Of a stretch of 64,000 nt of DNA, positions 50,613 to 62,101 are shown in pieces. Source of the DNA: Pempheris klunzingeri (Eukaryota > Chordata > Actinopteri > Acropomatiformes > Pempheridae); assembly GCF_042242105.1 (NCBI RefSeq), contig NC_092013.1, positions 10,289,618 to 10,353,617 on the forward strand, given 5' to 3'. Positions within the stretch are counted from its first letter, which is position 1. The number at the start of each line of letters is the position of its first letter. A program made the translations under genes and the position numbers. A model generated the notes under the pieces. It was not told the origin of the DNA and searched no databases. It saw only the letters and a program-made list of their open reading frames with translations.

Positions 50613-52300
50613 ATGGAGAGAACTCCAAGCTGCTGCGCTCTTGTTCCACTGATCGCTTTAGTCATCCTCGTATTAGTTCCCATGAGGTCTTGGTGTAAGG
50701 AAGACACCTACAGATCCCTGACAGACGTAAGACTCTCTACATTTATACGATATTTACAAAGTCAAGTGAATCGCTGTCGCAGTTTCAAAACATTTTTGTG
50801 GAGGGAAGCTGAAACGGTATTTTTTAACAGGCTACCAAATGATGTTTTGCTGTGTTGTGTTTCAGGCAAAGTCAGAGTGCTGCGTTAGTGGAGACGCAGA
50901 GTTGAAGAGATCTGCTGACATTGACTATGACAGCTTTGTGAGTCTAATGGGAAGGAGAAGTGCTGCTCAACCAAACAGTGAGTTATTTTTTGCACCCCGT
51001 CCTGGAGAACTTTCACTAACACTGGAACTCGTCTAAACCCAAACTCTTTTTGTAGGTCACAGAAACGCACCGATGTCAACAAAAAGTAAGAATCTCAAGT
51101 TGAATTCAATGACGAAGCAGCATCTGATATTTTTCTATGCCGACCTCACTGATAGCTTTATGGCATTGTGATACCTTTTCTGTTTATCCGTTAATGCAGG
51201 ATACATGGATCACGCCCTTGCTGATCTGTTGGGGCTGAGAACAAGTGAGTGACTTCGGTAGCACAGACAGATTAGTGTGATGCGTTTAAGAGCGAAACAC
51301 ATGAACAACTTGTCGGATTGAACATGTAAATACTTCTTTCTAAATTGCTTAAAACCTAAAATCTTTCTTCACTGCGATTTCTTGTCACTTATCAGCTGAC
51401 AGAAACACAGACACATAAATCTGCAATAGGTTAATATTGTTATATCATTATATCAATATCAATAGGTTTATCTGTTGAGTTTTACGCAACACTCAGAGGA
51501 AAATTTCTGCACACCTGAATGTGTGGTGGGTGCGTTGGAGGCAGGCGCAACTCCTGCGCACAATGTGAAAGATTTGTCAGAGAAATATTTAAGGCAGATG
51601 CTATTTACACCCAGGTGTATGCTGGAAAGAGAATATTTTGTGTTTTATGTACCCTGCCTTTTATATATATATATATATTTATATTTGGCTGGCAAACAAT
51701 GATCTTTTCCTAAACCTAGCTAAAGTAGCTTTGGTGCCTAAATCTAAACAAACTGTCACTGAAAACTGATAATACGAGAAAATGAAATGTAAGAGTTAAG
51801 AGATAAATAAGTAAATTCTCTAGTTGCCTTACAGAGGATTCAAATCATGATCTAGAGGGTGAAAGTCTGATACCAGTGAATTTGATACCAGGAGCCAAAT
51901 TGCAGCTGTCTATTTACACCCGGGTGTAAATAGACACTCACACAGTATTTAAATCTAAATATCAGCAGTCAGTGAGACAGTGTGCAGGAGTTCCTGTTGT
52001 TTCCACACAATATTCATATAAAATGCTGGCTGGCTAACATTTAAGTGCTAAAAATGAGAGTGCGTAAAGCTGCAGGCTGCCAACGTATAATCCTGAAGTG
52101 TTAACATATCCCAAACTAGCCACAGGGTCTGAAAGCAGTAAGCAGTGTCCTCTGATTAAAAAGCTATTGTATTGGGCTTCTGCTGCAGTGATGACAGATA
52201 ATTTTAGAGCGCAGGTAGGTTAGAACCTGTTCTTTCTTTGTATGCAACAGGACTGGCCTGTCCGTGCACAGCAGAGTATTTACATACGAGGAGAGGCTGA
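50613..52300 (+). CDS. tac3: Tachykinin precursor of the tac3 type (neurokinin F-like peptide; neurokinin B decayed)
   Basis: Coding exons: 50613-50726, 50866-50977, 51056-51085, 51200-51244, then 52251 onward. Exon 1 encodes a signal peptide (MERTPSCCALVPLIALVILV). Exon 2 carries KR-SADIDYDSFVSLM-GRR: dibasic sites on both sides and an amidation glycine, the layout of fish neurokinin F (NKB-related peptide). The tachykinin ending FxGLM reads FVSLM, a Gly-to-Ser change. Exon 4 follows another KR but encodes YMDHALADLLGLRT where neurokinin B (FVGLM-G-KR type) should be: Phe, Met and the cleavage pair are missing. With the consensus junction at 51244/52251 the frame stops at 52298-52300; a frame one base off stays open (TGLSVHSRVFTYEERLTQSW) to 52320 and into a last exon at 52408, suggesting a one-base loss. 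Tachykinins act on G protein-coupled neurokinin receptors, and tac3 products are linked to reproduction. Which teleost tac3 paralogue this is, I cannot tell. Confidence 0.8.
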
Positions 52301-52625
52301 CTCAGTCATGGAAGGCAAAGGTGAGAAACTCCCCAAGAATCTAACAAAGATACAAAAATTTTAAAAAATCCTTGCCGCTTTATCTTCTTCTTGTTCTCTC
52401 TGTTCAGGTTTCAACGCTTTCTGTAGTGGAGATGTGATGCCTCCACAACCTCAGCACAGACCTTCTCACACAGTTGTAAAATGTATCGACAGTATTTAAC
52501 CACAGAGGTGAAAAAGCCGCATTAACCCCGCATGAGCGCTTTTCTACTGTCACAGGAAAATGTTCTGACCTGAACAATATAACAACATGTAAACAGATGT
52601 GAGACAAAACTAAAGGTACAATAAA
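52301..52625 (+). other. tac3: tac3 3' region, last exon and polyadenylation signal
   Basis: Donor AAAG|GTGAGA at 52321, acceptor CTGTTCAG before 52408, and AATAAA at 52620-52625. If the alternative frame of the preceding exon is used, the last exon codes nine more residues before a TGA. Confidence 0.5.
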
Positions 52626-55520
52626 ATATGCATTTATTTATAGTGATTAAAGTACCATTCACTGAAATCGATCCCGCACACTGATCACGTGTGCTCACAC
52701 ACTCACACAAACTCATTTACACATTTAAACTGTATCGACTCAATTTAGACGTCAATACCAACATAAATACATTTCAGATATAAATACAGTACTGTACACC
52801 TTTCCCTTTGATAAAATTTGAATGTCGGGAGTAGATTGTCAAAGACTTGATGCGTTGGTGGCATCAGAAACCAGATGTGACGGTTATCAACGACATATTT
52901 GGGCCCTCAGGACTTTGATCTACAAAGAATCTGCACGCCAGTCCACAGCTACAGAAATGTTCAGTGTTAATTCACTTCAAATCAAACAAGTTGATTAATT
53001 TAAAAAGAAACCATTATATAAAAACATGCTGATTTGGTTTAAACTGGACATTTGAAAAAAAAAAAAAAACTGAACATGCTCTGTGCTAAATGTACAGAAG
53101 GAAAATGAGTGTAAACACTTAGAAAAAGGCATTTTGATAGGCATTAGTTACCACATACATTTTTAACCTTGACAGGGACTAAAAGGTTTAAGTGGTTAAA
53201 AACAAAAACAGCACTTGTAACACTCAAAAGTGCATGCAATTTTCACACAAATTAAAAATGTGATCGGTTTGAATCATCACTGGATCCTGAAGCCATTTTC
53301 TGTATTTGGTAATTACTGTATCACCCACATAATTAATTCTTTGTTTGGTTACAAACTAATAAAATGAACTGTTATGGGTACTTTTAAATATACACAACGT
53401 ACTAAGTACAAAATTAAAAAAAGGTCTGGCCCACCAAGAATTTAAAAATCATAAAACATTGTGGAAATTAAAATTATATAAAAGAAAAATTCTTGTTTCT
53501 TCTATTTCTTCTTCTTCAAAAGAAAAAAAATACTGTCATGAACAAGTCATCCACTGGCTTGCCCAAAGGCCATACCCATTATATTGGAAGGATTCAATAT
53601 AATTATACTCCATCTGAAAGCATCACTCTCATCATGATAATGTCACAGTGCAAAGTCATGTGTGCAGCTGATGGCTCATACAATCTCAATTTACAAGGCA
53701 CAAGCTAATGGGTCCACTGGGGAGAGATGAGGGGAACTGGGAGGGGTGCGTGTATGTGTGTGTGTGTGTGTGTCCAGTGACGATTTCAGGAAGTGCAGGT
53801 AGACAGGCATGTGTCATGGATGGTTGGAGCAGACTGTTTCATTACAAATAAAGAAGAGACATCTGACCGGCTACTTCCTTGTCAGGCTGAAGGCGTGTCT
53901 AACCACAAAACAAAAAAAAATTCCAGATCAGATAAGTACGTGGCTCAAGAACAGCCAAACGGCAAACATGACAAACGAATGGGAAGCACTAAGATTCACT
54001 GCATCACCGCCAACACCTCAAGTACACAAATAATGTCTGTCTTCAACCTGCTATCATCCCTCATGAAAATCTTTGGCTGGATTGTATAAATTTAGTCATT
54101 TGGACTGATAATTTAAAGCATCGCAGTCACATCTTTAACTCCATTAGCCGCAGAGAGATACGACCGCATCCAACCAATACTGTCCGGCGAAAATTAATGT
54201 ACATCTCTGTTTTGGGGTTTTAACACTTGATTAAGGCTTCAAGAGGTAATGGAGTTTATTTCGCTGAATGTTGAAATCAGAATTTTTCTTTTGTTGCTAT
54301 TTAACGGAAAACGAAAAAAAATGTATAGAGCTAAAATAATTAGTCAACCAGCAGAAAATCAATTCGTCACTATTATGATAATCGATTAATTGCTGAAGCT
54401 AATTTTGTCACCATAAATGACAATTATGTAGGTCCAGCTAACAGGCTTTTCCCCCCCGTTTTGTGACATTTAATAGACCAAATGATTAGTTGATTAATCA
54501 ATGAGATAATTGGTAGATTAAACAGTAATGAAAATAATAGCTATAGCCCTAATTGTTTAAATAAAACATGTAATAAAACCTTTAAAATTGACAAATTAGA
54601 TTTTCTTTATATAAAATCAGTCCTCTTAGTCCTACACGGAAGTTGGGCGTCACATCGTACTGTATGATATGAATGCTTTTGAACACGGCCTGAATCAGGT
54701 TTGGAGGCAGCAAACTGTGAAGCAGGTAAACTGATTTACCACAGAATGCGCAAATCAATACATACGTCACTTATAGAGAGGAAGTGTTTGAATGCACAAG
54801 GTGAGGCACTTTAATTTAAACCGATCTAATTCACAAGGGACTTGCAGCCCTTTCAGATTTGAATCCAGCTGCAGTGCCATCTTGGTCGCTTTCATGATTT
54901 TCTTTTTTTCCCCTCCGACAGCTCCTCTGACAGCTGTCTGATCAGCTCAAGAAGCTTAATTGGGTCTCATTGGCCTCCAAGGCACACAGTTATCTATGTG
55001 TGAAATGAACTCCAGCAGGTTGATAACTACTTCGCTGTAGGAGACTGGTAGATCAAGCTTTGGTGGGCTTGCAATAGTTAAGAAACATCGGCAAAGTCTA
55101 ATTTAGCTGGCTTTGGAGAAAACTTTGTTCCCGCATTAGGTTGATATGGATTAAAAGGTGCTTTAGTTGGTTTTCAAAAGGAATGCAGCTCACAGAGAGC
55201 TGTTTGCCAACTTTTAAACAGAGACACTCAGTTGTAAAAGCCACTTAACAAACCTAAAAAACAAGGGTAAAAGACATAAATCACCTCTTAGCATGAAGAC
55301 CAGTCTTGCAGTCACAGCTCACATTAGTAGCAGTCCTTCAGCAAGAGAATCCTCAGACGACCCAGTTGTATGTGGGGACATTTCAAACCAAAGTAAACTG
55401 TTTTTCTACTTCAGAAGAAATATGAGCCAAGATTTTTAGAACGAAAAAGGCAAACACTCAAAACACACATTCCTCCTACCTAATGACAAGTTTCCTTCAC
55501 ACAACCACGCAGTTCTGTTG
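52626..55520. other. Intergenic region between tac3 and c1galt1 (contains the c1galt1 3' UTR)
   Basis: The two genes converge here. No coding exon seen. Contents: a GT tract at about 53752-53773, a dispersed repeat at 54330-54553, and several TTTATT motifs (for example near 54252 and 52633) that could end the - strand c1galt1 transcript. Confidence 0.5.
54330..54553 (-). repeat. Short dispersed repeat, same family as in the stat2 intron
   Basis: Contains the reverse-complement features AATAGACCAAATGATTAGTT, GATTAATCAATGAGATAATT and ends AATAATAGCTATAGCCCT. This is the opposite orientation to the copy at 32285-32400. Confidence 0.65.
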
Positions 55521-58500
55521 TTATTTGCCTGCTGGAGCAGCAGGAGGGTCTTGACCAGCTGCAGGAGGGGGATCTGCGTCCTGTCTCTTGTCAGTCCTGG
55601 ACGGGTCATCCCCCTCTCCTCCTTGCCCTTTCTCCTGAGAAGCCACCTCTTTTTTCTTTTCTTCTGCAGCAGCCCAAGAATTTATCTGATCAATACTGTA
55701 GCCTTGAGGAGTGGGCGGCTGGTAACGGTATCTGTAGCCAAAGGCACGCAGGTGATAGGCGTAATACTCCAATAAATACATGCGTGAGGCATCGACATAA
55801 TGGAAAGACACGGACAAGTCCGAGCAGCAGTTTGGTCCCTGAGAAAAAACAAAACATGTGGTTATACGCCACTGAGAAAAGAAAAGTGTCACACCTTGAA
55901 TGAGCACAAAACAAACATCATAAAGACTGACACATTTGAACGGCTGTCACAAGGTAAAACAATCAGGAAATACTCGTCATTGAATGCAACAGTGACTACG
56001 TTTACATGCACACCAATATTCCACAATAATTCCAAATGTGACAATATTACAAATTCAATCTGTCACAAAAACAGCATACTCTGCTTGGATACTGAGAAAT
56101 AGGTTTCATTTTATTAGAATAAACACATGTGGGATATGCTAATATTATTCAGGTTTTAGGAGCATTCTTTGAACATGTAAACAACAGGTTTACAATTGGG
56201 GTTTTTACCATAGTTTGTCACACATGGCTTATGCGTTGTAAACAAAGCAACAAGCCAACATTTTGCAAGGCTCGGGTAGAGATGCATGCCTAAAAGAAAA
56301 GACCAGATCCAAATGGTTCAAAGGAGAAACACACCCACTTTTGAACATTTTGAAAGACTTGGATATCAAAAGGCTTTTTGGTGCAAATATGCAAATATCA
56401 AAATGCCGACTTTTCCAGGGAAGCAGCTGAAGGAATGAAAGGAGGTTGTGTTTGCATGGTCGAACAAATCTGCCACATATATTTTTCCATTAGCCATGTA
56501 AACAGCTTAATAGGAAACTTTTCTTTTTTTGAAATAACAGCAGAAACCAGAATATTTTGTGCATGTTAACATAGTCAATGTATCAATCTGATTAAACTGA
56601 TCAATACTATTTAGCTTTCAGTTGCTCTGTGAGTTTGACAAAAGTTTGTTAGCAAGTGAGAAGCAAGCATGTAGCTATCTGAAACACTGAAATGCTGCAC
56701 TTGCCTCTGATATGGGATAGTAGCAGTAGCTCCAATACCAGAAGCTCTTGGGGAACTTGGATGTGAGGTGCTGCTCGGGCACAAACGGGTGAAATGTCTC
56801 CCTGTGTGAACTGTCTCTGGAGTCCCCTGCCAGCACCCCAACTTTCTCCATGCACTGCCCCATTGCCAGGTCCTCGACAGAGGTAGTGTGAGTGCACACT
56901 TTGTTTTTAAATCCTTCTACAAATCGCCGCAGCGCCTCTCTGCTCAACACATAGCCTGCGCCGCCACTCATGTAGCCCTGCTTGGTGTAGGGCTTGAATC
57001 TGCGGCCAAAGTAAATCGGCTCCTCCGGTGTGTGATTTGATAGAATCCAGCGCAGGTTGTCAACGATTACGTATGTGTCGTCGTCTGCCTTGAGGAACCA
57101 ATCAGCCTCATGGGCATGATGCTCGTAGGCATAATGGAAGGCCCGGATCGTTTTCCAGTAAAGCTGGTCCCGACCCTCCTTTGTGCCCAAGCCCACGGTG
57201 GGGAAGTCGGGGTCCTCCACAGAACTCATGAAGACAACAATATTGCAGTGGCGGCTCCACGTGGACTTCACATGCCGAGCCTTCTTCTCCAGGTTGTTGG
57301 GTCCAGTCATCACCCAGCAAAGAATACGCACCTTTTTGTATAATGCATCAGCCATGCGGCTATCCTCATCTGGTAAGGAGTAATAAACAAACATTAATTA
57401 AATAATTTTATATTGTAATCCCGCCATGCTAAAACAGCACAAACATCCATTTTAAACTAAAGAAAAATCATACAAACAGCAGTGCTTCTGGTGTACCGTA
57501 CAACCAGGGGTTAAAGCAGGCACCTTAACGTTAAGCTGGTCCCAGGCTGTCTAGGCTCAGTCCAGTTGTGTGCATGCTTGCAGAGCTGATTATATTCGTA
57601 ATGCTTCAAACTAACCATCTTTCATTTCACTGATTTGTGGGGCAAGTAGGCAATGCGTCAAACGCAGAGTTTGACAGAGAGTGTAGAAGAATACAAACTG
57701 TTATTTACCATTTGATCCTGACCGATCCTGTTGCCCTGATGGGATGATTAACAATTATTAATAATTACTGATGTCAACGCTGTTGACGCTTAAGTAAAAA
57801 AAATATGTTGAGATAAAGATGAATAAATACGCATAAGTAAATTAGTCAGTGGTTTAGCTACAAATCAGAGCTTTCAAGTAAATACTTAAATACTCCCTGT
57901 GCTCCAGTCCAAAGTAAATATACAGTGCCTTCACATGGAAGTATGTAAACTGGTTACTCAGACTAAACAGGTTACATTGCAATCACGGACCACATTCAGA
58001 CGCACTGTAGCGACGTGGTAACTGTAAAGCCCTGTATACATGCAGCACTTCCATAATCAGATTTAAAAGACTCAAATACCAAATATCACAGGACATCACA
58101 TCAGCCACATCGGTTAAAAAAATAAAAATAAAATAAATGATTAGTGATCATTTGATGATGAGTAAAAATCGTGCCTTCCGGCATCATCAAGGGAGAACTG
58201 AAACCTGTCCAACTTGCCTGAAGTCACGCTCCAGGATGGCATGTGGGCTTGTTATACATTAAACCACAACAAAGACAGAGTACTTTATTGCCATTGTGAA
58301 ACATTTAATAATTATAATAATAATAATAATTATTAATAACAATTAAAAAGCCACATTATGCACCCTACCATCGCAGACAATATCAACTCCAAATATGTAC
58401 CATATAGACTTAGACCTATAAATAGTCTACCGGATATAGAGAACGGAGACGTGGGGCTTTACAGTAAAGTTGTTCTTTGCTCTACAAGTATTGAGTTTTT

Positions 58501-58969
58501 CGTTAGAATGAGACCACAGACCATAAAGCCAAAAGCAGTGTCTGACAGTGACAGATACTCTGCCCTACTGTTTAGGTAAGGCTAACAAATACAAGGAAGT
58601 AGAAACTGAATATAGTGATTCAACAAGGTTTGGAGGGAAAACTTGGTGGTGTTTAATCCTGAAAATAATCCAAAACCCTCGTAAAGGATGTAGCATTCAG
58701 GGATGGTGTTTTGGACACATATTACAGCTTCTATACAGCGTACCTGTGTGATGAGGGTGCTTCAGGTTGAAAAGAGCGGACCTCTCCTTCTTCCACACTT
58801 TCCTCTCCTCCTCTAGCTGTTGCTGGTAGTCGTGTAGTTTATCCAGGCTGGTGGCCTGCTGTGCTGACGAAGTCCTCTCAAACCACACCTGCCGCAGGAA
58901 CACGTACAGCGTGAAGGTTCCCACCACGAAACCCGCATAGAAGGAGAATCTGGATCCGAGGGCCTTCAT
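55521..58969 (-). CDS. c1galt1: Core 1 beta-1,3-galactosyltransferase (T-synthase)
   Basis: Three coding exons: 58969-58744, 57369-56705, 55838-55521; 1209 bases, 402 residues (human C1GALT1 is 363). It transfers galactose from UDP-Gal to GalNAc-Ser/Thr to make the core 1 O-glycan in the Golgi. Short cytosolic N terminus, one signal-anchor helix (about residues 9-26, [16 protein letters not shown]), and a charged stem with a coiled-coil look ([16 protein letters not shown]). The glycosyltransferase 31 domain starts at [11 protein letters not shown] (about 89) and has a DDD metal/nucleotide motif at about 171-173 ([11 protein letters not shown]), then [32 protein letters not shown] and the cysteine-rich [17 protein letters not shown] glycosylation site NHT is present. 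The last ~50 residues are a Lys/Glu/Pro-rich tail longer than in human. Which fish paralogue (a or b) is unclear. The second intron starts with GC. A 5' UTR intron precedes the first coding exon. Confidence 0.93.
55839..56704 (-). other. c1galt1: c1galt1 intron 2 with a GC donor (GC-AG intron)
   Basis: On the - strand exon 2 ends TCAGAG and the intron begins GCAAGT; the acceptor is TTTTTCTCAG before GGACCAAAC. Only the GC boundary keeps phase 0 and the family sequence ([12 protein letters not shown]; human PVE|GPGCCSDL). The nearby GT (four bases further in) would shift the frame. AG|GCAAGT is the usual form of GC-AG introns. The intron contains the inverted-repeat element at 55993-56577. Confidence 0.75.
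55993..56577. mobile_element. Transposon-like element with terminal inverted repeats, in c1galt1 intron 2
   Basis: The left end begins TGACTACGTTTACATGCACA and the right end is its near reverse complement (TGTGCATGTTAACATAGTCA, ending 56577). About 24 of 28 positions pair over the full inverted repeats. The 585-base interior has no intact open frame; short peptide stretches might be decayed transposase but are not recognisable. No clear target-site duplication was found. Size and structure fit a non-autonomous DNA transposon (MITE). Confidence 0.65.
58303..58345. repeat. AAT-rich simple repeat in c1galt1 intron 1
   Basis: TAATAATAATAATAATTATT-type tract. Confidence 0.8.
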
Positions 58970-59740
58970 GCTGGACCAGGTGTCTCTCTGTCAGTCGTTC
59001 AACTTGGCAGATGCTGAATAAGACACGGACAAAGACAGCATGGACACAAGTTTCACTACAGGGGCCCCCGTGTCGAGCTGTAAACTTTAAGTTCAGTCGC
59101 CCAGTTGGAGAGTGACAACTGTTAAGTGTCACTCCCAGTTTTAAGGTGTGGTTTACTCACCAGCGATACCGCAGACACCATTGCAGCTTTGTTATCCCAC
59201 AGCTATTTCATCATAGCGGGAAACGTCAACTTTGAAAAGCGAAAGCTGAGCCAGGTTTAAACACGATGCTGCGTTTTCTTCTCTCTCTGGACGATAACTT
59301 AGCTCAGCTAGCCACACTAAGATGCGGCGAACAGTTATTTCGGCAAAATAACGAGCGAGCAAATAAAAACGCGAGCTAAATAATCACAAAAACTAATAAT
59401 AAGGGGTGTTTGATCGTTGGCTCCTGGCCTAGGTGTTGGGACAACAAGCGTTAGCTAACTGGCTAGTCCGTTATTTGATCGACACAGTTAACGTTAACTT
59501 CAGTGCTAGCGTTAAGTTAGCCAACATGGCTAACTGACGGAGACGTTACAGAGCTAACCGACCGAGCTAACTGAAGCGTCTGTTGACTGACAGTTGCCTG
59601 GTAGTTCAATTAAAATTACGTCCGGACTAAAGCTATAAATTGTTCCACAGCAGCAAAAACTACATCTAACTTATCTGACTACCGTCTTCCGCTCAGGAAC
59701 AACAGCTACTTCCGCCCACGTATTTCAAAATAAACGCGCA
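58970..59740 (-). promoter_or_regulatory. c1galt1: c1galt1 5' UTR exons and promoter region
   Basis: The coding exon continues as 5' UTR to an acceptor (CTTATTCAG before 59013). Upstream, GCGATACCGCTG-type sequence has a donor GTGAGT (complement of 59156-59161), giving a non-coding exon from 59162 leftward in transcript order. The stretch up to about 59720 is rich in CG, GCTAGC and AACGTTAAC, and has ETS-like ACTTCCG at about 59709, typical of a housekeeping promoter. The transcription start cannot be fixed. Confidence 0.5.
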
Positions 59741-62101
59741 GTGTTTGCTGAAATAAGACACGTGTCCTCTGGAAAGGACGTGTAAGACGTGTAGCAGCAG
59801 ATTCTGTGACCTGATTAGGACACGTGTTTATCATGCCTTTTCCACATATTGTATTTAAATTATTTATAATTCAGGTAAGGTCACAAATTGTAATAGCTGT
59901 AACCCGTGACCCAGTCATGACCCAGAGTGGAGCACGTATTTTAATTGTTGACGCTGTAGGTTTGCCAATGACAATATAAAGTGTGTCACCCATCAATAAA
60001 GTTATCAAACACTTTTTTAAAACAGCTGATCTAATGGTCACAGATCTGGCACATTTCACATGCATGTGAAAAACTGATAAAATTTTGCAGTGCCAATTTA
60101 ATTTAGATAAATTCCTACTCAGAATCTTCAGCCCTTCTGCCCAGATATAAACTTGAATCAAACAGGTGTTTCACTAAGCTCACTGAAACAAACTAACAAT
60201 AACTGTGTCATCTTCATTGATAATACAGCTCAATTCCATCTGAGTACACCTGCTGATGACTACTACATACAGCCACACCCAGTTGTTATACAAATTGTGG
60301 GCGGATTAAATGAAAGCCTTATTATTTGGAAATCTAACGTCTTGCTGTTTTGTTTATCTAATGCAGGAGACAAGCCAAATACAGGGAACACAAAGAATGG
60401 CTGAATGGAAGATGTCCAGAGTACTCCTGTTGTATGTTTTATTTCAAAAGAACAAATAAAGAGTGCTTAGAGATTTATATTTACAAGGCAGCACAGATGG
60501 ACTTTTGTCAGACTATGAGGCCAGTTGTGTTCCCAATACAGTGATATAGCCCCATTTAAGAACACAGTGATGGATCTATCTTGTCTTTTCTGCCGCTGCT
60601 GTAAGTTGTCATGTTGTCACATGTGATTGTTGGGGACAGACTGAAGGTTTTTAAACAGGATTAAAAATTTCAATACCTTTGGGTTACCTGGATTGGTGAC
60701 TCTAGATAACCAGATCAAATAAAACCAGTGAGGATGGAACATCTACATTCGTGAGATGACAAATCAACTTCGTTAAGTAGAGAAACACACCCACAATGCC
60801 TGAAGCTTTTTTTTTTTTTCTTTACTCCTGTCTGGTTCTGGGCCTCTGGACACTGGCTGCTTTGGGAACAAATGCCTCAATTATGTGTCTGAAAAAGTTT
60901 GTATACGACTTTGTCCCACAGTGAAATTAAGTTTCATATACAAGACTGTAAACTCACAAATCTTAACACATTCACTCAGGTAACTTGAGCCTCACTAAAT
61001 TTGTGCTACTGTACAACGAATCAATTCAAAAACGTAGTTATGCATTAATTATGTACATCTTGAGTTCGAAGTAGCCACAATTATTCACAAATTATACAAA
61101 TTCAGCCCTTTGAAGCACACTAATGAAGGATCCTTGGAAAAGTTTTGTATGAATTAATTTTTTTCCTTCACTGAATCAGATGGACATTGTGGACATCATT
61201 TGTTTTCATAAGTACACACTTATGAGATTTATCTTTCTACACACATTCAGTGTTTTTCTGTTGCATCCCTTTAACAGCACATGAAGTGAAACCAAGAGAA
61301 AACTGACATTTTGGTGAAACAATGTTAAAATTATGAGTTTACAGAACCTTATCTAAAACTAGAAAGTGCCACAGCATGTGTATGAACACCTCTGTAATCT
61401 ACAGACGCATTTACTGATAAGCTAATCACCAAACGCAGCGTCAGAGAGATTCAGAGATTCAAAGACAAGTGAGAACACAAATGTGAACCCTTATTTATCC
61501 TTTGATTTTTCATATTTAAACAGTCATACTTATCAGTAAACAGTATATTGAACAGCCTGTGCAAACACTCATCCAGTTAGCAGAGGAATGCACAATGCCC
61601 TCCTCTTGTGTCACTTAAAAGGACTTCTTTGTATAACACAGATGTAAGTAATAATTTAGCTGTGGTTACAGTGTGCTGCTGACAACTTCAGACCTAGATG
61701 CAAATATTTCGGTCAAATTCACTGAAATATTTCTAAAAAGGTACATAATGTACATCACTTGGCTTTTCTAGCCATCTATCAAAACTGAATCCCATCAAAA
61801 AGGGGAAAATGCATAACGTCATTCAGCTGCAGACGTACAGCTGAAATGCTGCGGTTTCAGCGTGCAACATATAACTGGTGCCTACTTAAGACACATATTG
61901 CCTATTCAAGACAGACAGACAGACAGACATTTTCTGAATGTGCAAACAGGTGAGTTGATTTTATCTGCCAGGTTTAACAGCAGTAATTGTAATCACGTGG
62001 GCTCTTTTTCAAATTTGCGGCTGCACTTGAGAGTCCCCCTCCCTGCTGGTCTCCACAGGAGTTCATTGTAACAAAAGGTGCACTGAATGTACCGAATGAG
62101 C
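59741..62101. other. Intergenic region between c1galt1 and os9
   Basis: AT-rich, no exon or recognisable RNA gene. The part next to 62102 should contain the os9 3' UTR (- strand). A TTTATT near 60437 is one possible end signal. Confidence 0.5.

Noticed and set aside
50610-50888. Small secreted Cys-containing protein (hepcidin or other antimicrobial peptide)
   Set aside because: The signal peptide fitted, but splicing to the next exon shows a dibasic-flanked tachykinin-type peptide, so a tac3 precursor explains it better.
53793-54089. 98-codon + strand frame
   Set aside because: No signal peptide, domain, splice context or codon pattern supports it; likely chance in a long non-coding stretch.
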